Shown: positions 41,640-49,964, numbered from the stretch's first letter. The stretch is DNA of 64,000 bases from CAZGXI01 sp964529715 (GCA_964529715.1 CAZGXI010000001.1:186001-250000), one strand, 5' to 3'. The notes: generated from the sequence alone by a model not told the origin. Made by a program: numbers and translations.

Positions 41640-42238
41640 CGCCCCCCGCCCTTCGCCTGGCCACCGAAACCGACGCCGACGCGGTCCTGGCGATCTACGC
41701 GCCCATCGTGCGTGAGACGGTTATCTCCTTCGAGCTGGAGCCGCCGACGCTCGAAGAGATGCGTTCGCGCATCCGCGAAACCCTGGCCCAACTGCCCTGG
41801 CTGGTCTGCGCGAACGGCGGGGATGTGCTCGGCTACGTCTACGCCCGCCCATTCCGGTCGCGTGCGGCTTACTGCTGGTCCGTTGAGGTGTCCGCTTATG
41901 TGCGCGCCGATTGTCGCCGGATGGGGATCGCGCGCGCACTGTATACGGCGCTGTTCGCCATCCTGACGCTGCAAGGTTACTATAATGCCTACGCCGGGAT
42001 CGCCCTGCCCAACCCGGCCAGCGTGGGCCTGCACGAGTCGCTGGGCTTCCACTTTTCCGGCGTGTATCGGCAGGCGGGCTACAAGCTGGGCGCGTGGCAC
42101 GACGTGGGCTGGTGGCAGCGTTCCCTGCGCGATGACCGCGCCGATCCCCCCGCCCCGCCGCTGCCTCTGGACGCCGTCCGCGCGTCGGCGGGCTGGCAGG
42201 CCGCGCTGGACAGCGGGATCGCGCTTCTGAAAAGCTGA
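41636..42238 (+). CDS. GNAT acetyltransferase, phosphinothricin acetyltransferase-like
   Basis: 200 residues, starting at an ATG that overlaps the previous stop (ATGA). It matches the Pat/Bar/MddA group: LRLATETDADAVLAIYAPIV, then ISFELEPPTLEEMRSRI, GYVYARPFRSRAAYCWSVEV, the acetyl-CoA loop ADCRRMGIARALYTAL, and NPASVGLHESLGFHFSGVYR with KLGAWHDVGWWQ. These enzymes acetylate phosphinothricin, methionine sulfoximine or similar amino-acid analogues. The motifs are well kept, so that group is a strong call; the physiological substrate is open. Confidence 0.93.
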   Translation: MTPPALRLATETDADAVLAIYAPIVRETVISFELEPPTLEEMRSRIRETLAQLPWLVCANGGDVLGYVYARPFRSRAAYCWSVEVSAYVRADCRRMGIARALYTALFAILTLQGYYNAYAGIALPNPASVGLHESLGFHFSGVYRQAGYKLGAWHDVGWWQRSLRDDRADPPAPPLPLDAVRASAGWQAALDSGIALLKS

Positions 42239-42253
42239 GCGAGAAAACCGATC

Positions 42254-42613
42254 ATGCAAAAAATCAACCTGGCGCAGAAATTCAGCCTGTTCAGCGACAC
42301 CTGGAGTCCGAAGATCGCCGCCGAGTTAAACGGCCAGTACGTCAAACTCGCCAGGCTCAAGGGCGAGTTCGTGTGGCACCACCACGAGGTCGAGGATGAG
42401 CTGTTCCTCGTGGTCAAGGGGCAGTTGACGATCCAGTTCCGCGACGGCGACGTGGTGCTGGATGAGGGCGAGTTCATCGTGATCCCCGCCGGGGTGGAAC
42501 ACCGCCCCGTCGCGGCGGAAGAGGCGCACGTCGTCCTGTTCGAGCCGAAGTCCACGCTCAACACGGGCAACGTGCAGGACGAGCGCACCAAAGCGAACCT
42601 CGAAAGGATTTAG
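42254..42613 (+). CDS. cupin domain protein
   Basis: 119 residues forming one double-stranded beta-helix. Metal-binding residues are clear: WHHHEVEDELFLVVKG supplies two His and the Glu of cupin motif 1, and IPAGVEHRPVA supplies the motif-2 His. Such small cupins can be isomerases, dioxygenases or binding proteins, and nothing here decides which. It starts 15 bp after the acetyltransferase stop, and the VOC gene follows 4 bp later. Confidence 0.9.
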   Translation: MQKINLAQKFSLFSDTWSPKIAAELNGQYVKLARLKGEFVWHHHEVEDELFLVVKGQLTIQFRDGDVVLDEGEFIVIPAGVEHRPVAAEEAHVVLFEPKSTLNTGNVQDERTKANLERI

Positions 42614-42617
42614 GCCG

Positions 42618-42956
42618 GTGGTCAAACTCCTGGGTGTCACCCGCGTCACGTCCGATCTGGAAGCGTCGAAGCGGTTCTGCGAGGACGTGTTGGGCTTCGA
42701 GCCGGACAGCTTCTACGGGCCGACGCGCTGGCAGTCCTACAAAGCGCAGGAGGGCGTGTTCTTTGCAATTGGCGAAGCGCCCGGCTCGACCGACGAAATC
42801 TCCTTCACCGTCTCCGCCGTAGAGGCCCTGTGGGAGCAGGTTCGGGACCGAGCCGAGGTGGTCTGCCCGCTCGAAAAGACGTCCTGGGGAACATACCGCT
42901 TCGTCGTGAAAGACCCGGACGGCAACCTGCTAGCCTTCGGACAGGGCAGCGCATGA
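42618..42956 (+). CDS. VOC superfamily (glyoxalase-like) protein
   Basis: 112 residues from a GTG at 42618. The start VKLLGVTRVTSDLEASKRFC and end YRFVVKDPDGNLLAFGQGSA are the two beta-alpha-beta-beta-beta modules of the vicinal-oxygen-chelate fold. The metal positions expected at the start of strand 1 and at DPDGNLL are not all His/Glu, so it may be a binding rather than a catalytic member. Its stop overlaps the ATG of the next gene (ATGA). Confidence 0.88.
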   Translation: MVKLLGVTRVTSDLEASKRFCEDVLGFEPDSFYGPTRWQSYKAQEGVFFAIGEAPGSTDEISFTVSAVEALWEQVRDRAEVVCPLEKTSWGTYRFVVKDPDGNLLAFGQGSA

Positions 42957-43534
42957 TCCGCATCCTCACGCCTGCCTTCAACATCGCGCCCGGCGGCCCG
43001 GCCAGCGAAGAGCCGGAAATTGTGCTGGATCGCTGCGTGGAACTCGGCGCGACCTTTTGCCTGCCGCATCAGTGTGTCACCGACGCGCTGCTGGACCGCA
43101 TGACCGGCACGATCCGCGACCTGAACAGGTACACGCGCCTGATCCGCGCGCGCGGCATGATCCCCGGCCTCTCCACCCACATGCCAGAAACGGTGGTCAT
43201 CGCGGACCGGATGAACGCCGACGTGGAGACCTACATCCAGCTTTACAACGCGGCGGGCTTCTTGATGCAGGTCGAGGCCGACTGGGTGATGCGCATTATC
43301 GCCAACGCCAAAAAGCCGATCATGACGATCAAGCCGCTGGCGGCGGGGCGGCTGCTGCCGGTGGTGGGGCTGGCCTTCGTGTGGAACACCATCCGCGACC
43401 AGGACATGGTCACCATCGGCGCGACCACGCCGGATGAGGCGTGCGAGTCCATCGAAATCTCCCTGGACCTGCTCAACCGCCGCATCCCCGACAACGGCCT
43501 GCAAAAGACACGCAGCAAGAAGTCATTGGAGTAA
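42953..43534 (+). CDS. conserved hypothetical protein, possibly half a TIM barrel
   Basis: 193 residues from the ATG at 42953, overlapping the VOC stop. Alternating strands and helices (EIVLDRCVELGATFCLPHQC, RARGMIPGLSTHMPETVVIA, AGFLMQVEADWVMRIIANAK, PIMTIKPLAAGRLLPVVGLA, DMVTIGATTPDEACESIEIS) resemble the second half of an aldo/keto-reductase-like TIM barrel, with a catalytic-looking Lys-Pro-Leu-Ala. It is shorter than a full barrel. A longer frame upstream overlaps the VOC gene and is not used. No named family recognised; role unknown. Confidence 0.72.
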   Translation: MIRILTPAFNIAPGGPASEEPEIVLDRCVELGATFCLPHQCVTDALLDRMTGTIRDLNRYTRLIRARGMIPGLSTHMPETVVIADRMNADVETYIQLYNAAGFLMQVEADWVMRIIANAKKPIMTIKPLAAGRLLPVVGLAFVWNTIRDQDMVTIGATTPDEACESIEISLDLLNRRIPDNGLQKTRSKKSLE

Positions 43535-43538
43535 AGCC

Positions 43539-44660
43539 GTGGAACCTGTTCAAACCGTTGACAAGAGCCGGGAAAAGATCGCCCGCCACTGGTCGGAGGT
43601 AGCGCCGGACGTGGAGCGGTGTTTCTTCGGCTTTCCACCGCTGCGGCCATACCAGATCAAATGGGCGTTCGGGGAACGTCTGGCCGAGACGCACCGGGAT
43701 AACCCCTACTGGGCCGAGGACATCTTCATCACGGAATATCTGCGCAACCGCCCTGTCGAAGCGGTGCTCAGCCTGTGCTGCGGCTTCGGCGAAGTCGAGC
43801 GGCGGTTCGTCAGCCAGATGCCCGGCATCCAGACCTGCCTTGCGGTTGACCTCGCTCCCGGCGCGCTGGAAACCGCCCGTCAGCACGCCAAAGACGCCGG
43901 GATGGATCGCACCATCCGCTACATCCAGGCGGACCTGAATCACTATCCCTGGGAGGTGGAAAAGTACGACCTCGTTATCGCCAACGGCGCGTTGCACCAC
44001 CTGGCGAACCTGGAGAACGTGATCGCGGGCATCAAAGCCACGCTCAAGCCCGGCGGCATCCTGTACGCCAACGAACACGTCGGCGCTTCGTACCAGGATT
44101 ACCCGCCGCGCCAGTTGGAACTGATCAATGCGGCGGCCTATTTGGTGCCCCCTGAACTGCGCGGCAGAATCGGGACGCCGTTCCGCCATTCCCATCGGCT
44201 GCTGTTCTGGATTCACCAGTTGTATTACATCCTGCGGGGCGACGTCTGGATTCCCGATCCGCAGGAGCGGCCCGGCTGGTCGGGCAAGCGAAAACGGCTG
44301 GCGTCTGTGCTGCGCTCTCTGGCGCGCCGGCGGCGGGGCGGTCAGGCAGCGCCGTTCCGGTTCGGCATCCTGCACGACACGCCCAAGCCACGCTTTCTAC
44401 GCAGCGACCCGTCCGAGTGCGTCCGCTCCGCCGACATCCTGCCGCTCATCCGCAGCGCCTTTGCTGACGTGGAAGTGCATCCCTATGGCGGGGCCATCCT
44501 GGCCTACGCGCTGGACAACCGCTTCTACGACTGCTACGACGCCAACAATCCCGTGCACCGGGCCACGCTGGACCTGCTGTGCCGGTTGGAGGAGCACTAT
44601 ACGCAGATGGGTGAGCTAAGCGCCGAACACGCCGTGATCATCGCACGGAAGCCCGCATGA
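43539..44660 (+). CDS. class I SAM-dependent methyltransferase
   Basis: 373 residues from a GTG at 43539 (GGAG 7 nt upstream). The Rossmann core has motif I AVLSLCCGFGEVERRF (about 75-90), the acidic end of strand 2 in AVDLAPGALETARQH, IQADLNHYPWEVEKYDLVIA and the post-motif GALHHLANLENVIAG. The following ~170 residues, with HRLLFWIHQLYYIL and a basic stretch (GKRKRLASVLRSLARRRRGG), are an extra domain unlike small-molecule methyltransferases and could contact a membrane or a large substrate. The substrate is unknown. Its stop overlaps the next methyltransferase gene by 4 nt. Confidence 0.87.
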   Translation: MEPVQTVDKSREKIARHWSEVAPDVERCFFGFPPLRPYQIKWAFGERLAETHRDNPYWAEDIFITEYLRNRPVEAVLSLCCGFGEVERRFVSQMPGIQTCLAVDLAPGALETARQHAKDAGMDRTIRYIQADLNHYPWEVEKYDLVIANGALHHLANLENVIAGIKATLKPGGILYANEHVGASYQDYPPRQLELINAAAYLVPPELRGRIGTPFRHSHRLLFWIHQLYYILRGDVWIPDPQERPGWSGKRKRLASVLRSLARRRRGGQAAPFRFGILHDTPKPRFLRSDPSECVRSADILPLIRSAFADVEVHPYGGAILAYALDNRFYDCYDANNPVHRATLDLLCRLEEHYTQMGELSAEHAVIIARKPA

Positions 44661-45277
44661 CCGACACGCCCCCTCTCCCGCCCTACGAACGCTACCTGGC
44701 CGCCTACAGCGCCGACGCGCCACCGCCCTGGGATTCGGGCATCGTGCCGCCGGAAGTGCGCGCTCTGGTGGAAGGCGATTCTCCGCTACCGCCAGGCCGC
44801 GCCTTCGATGCCGGCTGCGGGACGGGCGTCAGTTCGGTGTATCTCGCTTCGCATGGCTGGCAGGTGACAGGCTCAGACTGGATCGAGGCGGCGCTCGAAA
44901 AGGCGCGCGCGCGGGCCGCGCAGGCCGGGCTGAGCGAGGAGCAGGTCCGTTTTGTGCGCGCCGACCTGACCGCGCCGGACGCCCTGCCGGATCACCCGCC
45001 CGTGTCGCTGTGGCTGGACGTGGGCTGCGTGCATGGCTTTTCGCCGGAAGCGCGCGCCGTTTACGCCGCGCACGCAACGCGGCTGGTCGCGCCGGGCGGA
45101 ATATTGCTGATCTACGCCTGGGGGCGGCACGAGCGGGACGGACACCTGGCCGGGCTGGATCAGGAGGACGCAGCAGCCGCCTTCGCCCCGGCGTTTACCC
45201 TCGTCCACGCCGATCACGGCCAGGAAGCAACCAACACCGCCGTCCCCGCCGCCTGGTACACCCTCAGGCGCGTCTGA
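44657..45277 (+). CDS. class I SAM-dependent methyltransferase (TehB/thiopurine-type)
   Basis: 206 residues. Motif I is FDAGCGTGVSSVYLA, followed by VTGSDWIEAALEKARARAAQ, FVRADLTAPDALP and SLWLDVGCVHGFSPEARAVY. The short length and the sequence around GGILLIYAWGR resemble the TehB/thiopurine methyltransferase group that detoxifies small molecules. It overlaps the previous methyltransferase gene by 4 nt and is the last gene of the rightward run. The next gene is convergent, 60 bp away. Confidence 0.9.
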   Translation: MTDTPPLPPYERYLAAYSADAPPPWDSGIVPPEVRALVEGDSPLPPGRAFDAGCGTGVSSVYLASHGWQVTGSDWIEAALEKARARAAQAGLSEEQVRFVRADLTAPDALPDHPPVSLWLDVGCVHGFSPEARAVYAAHATRLVAPGGILLIYAWGRHERDGHLAGLDQEDAAAAFAPAFTLVHADHGQEATNTAVPAAWYTLRRV

Positions 45278-45337
45278 AGAAGCCCGACGCGCTATAGAGG
45301 AAGCATTGCATATGCTGATTGCTGACGGCTGACTGCC

Positions 45338-46309
45338 CTATTTCGCCAGCACGCGCGCCAGCTCCCACAAGTCCAGGTCCAGGCTCTTCTTGTTGGCAAC
45401 CACCTCCGCCAGCGGCGTCGGGGTGATGCGGTCGCCCAACAACCCAACCAGCACGCCATGCTCGCCCCGTTCCAGGCAGGCAGTCGCGCCCGCAGCCAGG
45501 CGCGTCGCCAGCAGGCGGTCGAAAGCCGTCGGCGCGCCGCCGCGCTGGACGTGCCCCAGCTTGGTCACGCGCAGGTCGAAGCCCACCTCATCGCGCCGTG
45601 TCTGGAAATAAGCCGTCAGTCTGTCGGCGTCATACTCGGCCCCTTCGGCCACGACGGCAATCGCGTGCGCCTTGCCGCGCTCGTAGGCGTCGCGCAGTTC
45701 GGCGGCCATCGTTTGGGGATCGGTTTTCACCTCTGGGATGACGATGAACTCCGCGCCCCCGGCGATCCCGGCCATCAGCGCCAGGTAGCCACAGTTGCGG
45801 CCCATCACCTCCACCAGAAACGCGCGCTGATGCGATTCCGCCGTAACTTTGAGCCGGTCGATGGCTTCCAGGGCGATGTTGAGCGCCGTATCGACGCCGA
45901 TGGTGATGTCTGAGCCGAACAGGTCGTTGTCGATGGTCGAGGCCACACCGACTACCGGATAGCCCATTTGCGACAGGGCGTGCGCGCCGGTCTGCGAGCC
46001 GTTGCCGCCGATAACCACCAGCCCCTCGATCTCCTGCTGGTTCAACTCGCGCAGGGCCTTCATGCGCCCGGCCTCTTCTTTGAACTCCGGGCAGCGCGCG
46101 CTGCCCAACATGGTGCCGCCTCGCTGAATGATGTTGCTCACATTGCGGCGGCGCAGGGGAACGAAGTTGCCGTTGATCAACCCGGCATAGCCATGTTCGA
46201 CCCCAAACACCTCCCAGCCCTTCTCGATTCCCGTCCGTACGACGGCGCGAATGGCCGCGTTCATCCCTGGGGCGTCGCCGCCGCTGGTCAACACTGCAAT
46301 GCGCTTCAT
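45338..46309 (-). CDS. pfkA: 6-phosphofructokinase (PfkA-type)
   Basis: 323 residues from the ATG at 46309 (GGGGAGAG upstream). Glycolytic kinase making fructose 1,6-bisphosphate. It shows TSGGDAPGMNAAIRAVVR (ATP loop), ASTIDNDLFGSD with the catalytic Asp, VEVMGRNCGYLAL with the substrate Arg, and LGHVQRGGAPTAFDR near the C-terminus. The loop normally GGDGS is GGNGSQTGA here, with Asn103 replacing the Mg2+-binding Asp103 of E. coli PfkA. The Gly after GGN is kept, which favours ATP over PPi as donor. Activity with this change is uncertain but the rest of the site is intact. Confidence 0.93.
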   Translation of the reverse strand: MKRIAVLTSGGDAPGMNAAIRAVVRTGIEKGWEVFGVEHGYAGLINGNFVPLRRRNVSNIIQRGGTMLGSARCPEFKEEAGRMKALRELNQQEIEGLVVIGGNGSQTGAHALSQMGYPVVGVASTIDNDLFGSDITIGVDTALNIALEAIDRLKVTAESHQRAFLVEVMGRNCGYLALMAGIAGGAEFIVIPEVKTDPQTMAAELRDAYERGKAHAIAVVAEGAEYDADRLTAYFQTRRDEVGFDLRVTKLGHVQRGGAPTAFDRLLATRLAAGATACLERGEHGVLVGLLGDRITPTPLAEVVANKKSLDLDLWELARVLAK

Positions 46310-46421
46310 GCCTGCTCTCCCCTTCCAACCCAAACCCCACCGGGGCGTTCGACTGAGCGCCCTCTACCATACCACCTTTTGCGGATTCCGTTGGGCAATG
46401 TCTGGGGCCGGCCCACTGCTC

Positions 46422-46808
46422 TCAGACAAAGGCGCGCGTATTCCAACCGGCCAGGATGTCCAGCAATTCGTCGGGGTCCACCGGCTTAGGCAAAAACAGG
46501 CTGGCGCCTGCGGCCAACAGGGCATGGCGTTTTTCTGGTGTGGCCGAGATGGCAATGATCGGGATCGAGGCCGTGCTGGGATCGGCGTGCAACCGTCGGC
46601 ATACTTCGCAGCCATCCAGATCGGGCAGCCTGTAGGTGGTGGTGATCAGATCAGGGAGGTGCGATAGCGCCAACCGCAGCCCACGCTGAGCGGTATCTGC
46701 TTCCAACACCCGATACCCGGCCATCGTCAACAGATCGACAAGACAACCGCGCAGGTAACGGTCCGACTCAATAACGAGAATAGATATAGGATGACTCACG
46801 GCGGTCAA
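46422..46808 (-). CDS. stand-alone pseudo-receiver domain
   Basis: About 128 residues if started at TTG 46808 (GAAGGA 6 nt upstream); ATGs at 46835 and 46850 are also open. The CheY fold is clear: ILVIESDRYLRGCLVDLLTM, LPDLDGCEVCRRLH, IPIIAISATPEK and FLPKPVDPDELLDIL. The conserved Lys (KP) and Ser are kept, but the acidic pair is Glu-Ser and the phosphorylated Asp position reads Thr (DLITTTYRLP), so phosphorylation is not expected. It follows feoC and may work as a protein-binding module in iron control. There is no output domain. Confidence 0.82.
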   Translation of the reverse strand: MTAVSHPISILVIESDRYLRGCLVDLLTMAGYRVLEADTAQRGLRLALSHLPDLITTTYRLPDLDGCEVCRRLHADPSTASIPIIAISATPEKRHALLAAGASLFLPKPVDPDELLDILAGWNTRAFV

Positions 46809-46842
46809 CCATCGTCCTTCCAGAGACGGGAACATATTCCAA

Positions 46843-47160
46843 TTATACATCAATCCCGGTCTTATGGAATATATTACAACTGGCACAACCTGGAATAAAC
46901 TCCGCCGCCGTTTCACTTTCTGGCGCCAGTTCATAACGCCGGGGCAGTCGCGCGACGAAAGGACATCCCCGCGCGCCGTCGCACGAACTGCACATCTGCT
47001 CATCGCTCACAGCGCGTAGCTTCCCCTTGCGCACCCAGTGCTCGATCATGCCCTCCAGCGTCCCGCGCTCAACGCCCAGTTCGCGCGCCACCTGTCCCAA
47101 TGACAGCGGCACAGACGCCTGCTCAAACATCGTTAACACCTGTCGCAGCATCGTTGTCAT
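46843..47160 (-). CDS. feoC: FeoC-like winged-helix protein with Fe-S type cysteines
   Basis: 105 residues. A short winged-helix fold (MLRQVLTMFEQASVPLSLGQ, VARELGVERGTLEGMIEHWV) is followed by MCSSCDGARGCPF, a Cys cluster (C-x2-C-x5-C) like the redox-active site of FeoC, and FIPGCASCNIFHK with two more Cys near the end. FeoC proteins sense iron or oxygen and modulate FeoB. It is transcribed after feoB, with a 20-bp perfect palindrome (47187-47206) in between. The second Cys pair is an addition to the usual small FeoC. Confidence 0.85.
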   Translation of the reverse strand: MTTMLRQVLTMFEQASVPLSLGQVARELGVERGTLEGMIEHWVRKGKLRAVSDEQMCSSCDGARGCPFVARLPRRYELAPESETAAEFIPGCASCNIFHKTGIDV

Positions 47161-47186
47161 GATTTTGATTGCACTCCGCCAAAACA

Positions 47187-47206
47187 GGACACGGCGCGCC
47201 GTGTCC
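47187..47206. repeat. 20-bp perfect palindrome, copy 4 of the dispersed family
   Basis: GGACACGGCGCGCCGTGTCC, identical on both strands, in the 60-bp spacer between feoB and feoC. Its arms match the ACACGG/CCGTGT of the copy at 24194-24221. It may act as an attenuator or mRNA end-point between the two genes. Confidence 0.7.
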
Positions 47207-47220
47207 CTCCCACCGATGCG

Positions 47221-49487
47221 CTACCCCAATCCCAGCAGCAGGCCAACCTGATAGACCAGCGTGGCTGCGCCCCAGGCGACGATCAACGTATAGGCAAGCT
47301 GGAATAGCGTCCAACGCCCGCCGAACTCGCGGCGCATCACCGCCGTCGAAGACATGCATGGCACGTATAACAGAATGAAGACGTTAAAAGCTACCGCCGC
47401 CAGCGGCGAGAAACGCTCCCGTAGCGCCGTCGCCAACGCCGTATCGCTCGTTTCCTCCGCTGCCCCTGCGCCCAGGAAATCCGCCTCTGGCATGGCGACG
47501 CCGGGGATCAGATTCACCGTGCGCGGCACAATATTCACCAACTCCTGTCCAGTCAGCAGGATTGCCTCGCCCAACCCGCGCGCCATACCTACCAGGTCTT
47601 CGCCCAGGGTCGTCGTCGGGTCAGCGGGCGGCTCAGACTCCGCCCCGACGTAAATCTGACTCAGGGTTGAGATCACGACCTCTTTGGCGACCAGCCCGCT
47701 CACCAGCGACCCGGCAGCTTCCCAGTTACCGAAGCCTGCCGGCGCAAAGACCGGCGAAATCACGCGGCTCAGTGAGCCAAACAGGCTGTCGGCAGGGGAC
47801 ACATGGCGAAACGCCCCCGCCCCCACTGGGATCGCCAGCAGGAACCACAGCACCACCGACGCTGCCAGGATGGTCGTCCATACCGTGCGCACAAAGTTCG
47901 CGCTGCGCTCCCGCACCTGCGCCCACAGACTTTTGAAGGTCGGCATCCGGTAGGGCGGCAGTTCCATCACGAAAGGCGGCGTGCGCTTGGTCTTGAAGAC
48001 CGTCTGCCGCAGCAGCAGCCCCGTCAGCACCGCCACCCCGATGCCGACCAGGTATAGAGCAAAGATCAGGTTGCCTGCCGACGCGCCGAAGAAGGCCGAG
48101 CCGAAGATCACGTAGACCGGTAGACGTGCTCCACAGCTCATGAAGGTCGTCAGGAAGGCGGTCAGCTTGCGATCCTCGACGCTGTCCAGCGCGCGCGTGG
48201 CGTAAATCGCNNNNNNNNNNAGCCAAAGCCGATCATCAGCGGCAGAAAACTTTTGCCGTGCAGCCCCAGCGCGTGCATAAAGCGGTCCATCACAAAGGCC
48301 GCCCGCGCCATATACCCCGTGTCTTCCAACAGACCGATGGCGGTATAGAGCAAAAACAGCACCGGCAGAAAGACCAACACCCCCCCGACCCCAACCAGCA
48401 CCCCCTCTACAAGCAGCGCCTCGACCCAGGTGCCGTGCAATCCTAACACCCCTAACACCGCTGCCAGCCATCCGGCTATCGGGCCATTGATCGTGGCATC
48501 TACCCAATCCACCAGCGGCGCACTGACGTTGGCGACCAGTTGGAACACCGCCCACATCAATACCAAAAAGATCGGCAGGCCCAACCAGCGATGGGTCAGC
48601 ACGGCGTCGATTCGGTCGGAGGGCGTAAGGATGTCTTCCGTCGGGCGTGCCACAGCGTGACGCGCCACGTCCGCGATAAAGGCGTAGCGCCGGTCCACGA
48701 TCAACGTCTCGGTGTCTTCGCCGCACGCATCGGCGATCCGCCCGGCAGCCTGTCGCGCTGCGTCCAGCAGGATAGGATTACGAATACGCTCCGCAATGTC
48801 CGCTTCGCCTTCCAACAGCTTCACCGCCAGCCAGCGCGCAGGATACATCTGCGCCAGGGCCGTCTGCGCAATGCGGCTTTCTAGCGCGGCGATCTCGCGC
48901 TCCAACACCTCTCCATAGTCCAACCGGTAAGGGCGTGGACGCTCCCCGTTGTGCTGAGCCAGCACCTGCGCCAACGCCGCTTTGAGCGCCTCCAGTCCGA
49001 CGCCCGTGCGAGCAATGGTGGCGACGACTGGCGCGCCGCCTAGCGCCGCCGAGAGCGCCTCCCGGTCGATGCGCATGGCGAGGCCCTCGGCCACGTCCAT
49101 CATGTTCAACACGACGATCACTGGTGCGCCAAGTTCGATAAGCTGCACGACCAGGTACAGGTTGCGCTCCAGGTTAGCGGCGTCCAGCACGGCGATCACT
49201 GCGTCGGGGTGCTCGTCCAGCAGGAAATCGCGCGTGATGATCTCCTCGACCGAATAGGCGGTGAGGCTGTACGCGCCGGGCAGGTCTACCACGACAATCT
49301 CCTGCCCGCCCAGGCGCACGCGCCCCTCTTTTTTATCGACGGTTTTGCCCGGCCAGTTGCCGACATGCTGGCGCGCGCCGGTGAGCGCATTAAAGACGGT
49401 GCTTTTGCCCGCGTTAGGATTACCCGCGAGCGCGACCGTGACGGTGGCGACGTTGGTGCTCGCGTCGGCAGGGGTGAGAATCATCAT
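47221..49487 (-). CDS. feoB: ferrous iron transport protein B (interrupted by assembly gap)
   Basis: Fe2+ uptake permease with a cytosolic GTPase domain. From the ATG at 49487 (GAGG 6 nt upstream) motifs are G1 GNPNAGKST (22-30), G3 DLPGAY (68-73) and G4 NMMD (128-131), then the membrane domain with LEDTGYMARAAFVMDRFMH and LPLMIGFG. Ten N (48211-48220) follow. After them the protein continues in another frame with AIYATRALDSVEDRKLTAFL and TTFMSCGARLPVYVIFGSAF. FeoB has Cys-Asn-Val-Pro at the gap, which needs 11 unread bases, not 10, so the frame change is almost surely an artefact of gap size. Otherwise the gene is complete to the stop at 47221. Confidence 0.92.
48211..48220. other. assembly gap (10 N) inside feoB
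   Basis: Ten unknown bases between the codons for Gly-Phe-Gly and Ala-Ile-Tyr of FeoB. A base T of the next codon precedes the gap on the minus strand. The conserved FeoB motif predicts 11 missing bases. Confidence 0.95.
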
Positions 49488-49716
49488 ATTCGACCTCGAT
49501 AGCGCGCGCATCGGCGCGGCGCAGCGATAGATGATAACCGAGTAATTTGTATTCCACCGGGTCGCCAAGCGGCGCGGCCTTGACCATCTCGATCTCCACC
49601 CCGACGACCAGCCCCATGTCCATGACCCGTCGGCGAAAAGGCCCATGCACACGAATATGCCGGACGGTGGCCCGCTGGCCGGCTTCCAGTTGATCGAGCG
49701 TGCACATCCGCGACAT
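49420..49716 (-). CDS. feoA: FeoA domain protein
   Basis: 98 residues from the ATG at 49716 (GGGGGAACG upstream). The SH3-like FeoA fold is seen in LDQLEAGQRATVRHIRVHGP, RRRVMDMGLVVGVEIEMVKA and PVEYKLLGYHLSLRRADARA, with the usual LR end. The core ends near residue 78. The frame then continues for about 20 basic residues (CRREHQRRHRHGRARG) that overlap the first 68 nt of feoB, an unusually long overlap. FeoA is needed for FeoB activity, probably by binding its membrane complex. It is the first gene of the feo operon. Confidence 0.9.
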   Translation of the reverse strand: MSRMCTLDQLEAGQRATVRHIRVHGPFRRRVMDMGLVVGVEIEMVKAAPLGDPVEYKLLGYHLSLRRADARAIEVEYDDSHPCRREHQRRHRHGRARG

Positions 49717-49742
49717 CGTTCCCCCTGTAGTGACCCTCATAA

Positions 49743-49759
49743 TTGCGAATCGTTCGCAA
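49743..49759. promoter_or_regulatory. 17-bp perfect palindrome upstream of feoA
   Basis: TTGCGAA-TCG-TTCGCAA lies 27 bp before the feoA start. It could bind a dimeric regulator or form an mRNA hairpin near the ribosome site. The regulator is not identified. Confidence 0.5.
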
Positions 49760-49946
49760 CTACACAGACTATGCGCTAAAAATGCCTTCGCTTCCAAGTG
49801 ACAACCGTCACTAAAAAAGCGTGAAAGTGAACGGCAAAAGAAATTGGTTCTAAAGTCTGGTTACTCTTTATTTTCTATTGTAATCGCTGTCCTGCTCTGC
49901 AACAACAACACTTCAGCCCGACTGTTCTCGGAGACCCTATATAATT

Positions 49947-49964
49947 TTTTAGGTTAGCCTAAAA
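49947..49964. promoter_or_regulatory. DtxR/IdeR-type iron box upstream of feoA
   Basis: TTTTAGGTTAGCCTAAAA is an almost perfect palindrome and matches the core of the DtxR/IdeR consensus (TTAGGTTAGCCTAA). On the minus strand an AT-rich -10-like TTATAT lies just downstream, so a bound repressor would block transcription of feoABC when iron is sufficient. The box is about 230 bp before feoA. The 296-bp spacer otherwise holds no gene. Confidence 0.7.

Noticed and set aside
47221..48726. feoB as two separate genes or a true pseudogene
   Set aside because: The break coincides exactly with a run of N, and the conserved motif accounts for the missing bases with an 11-nt gap.
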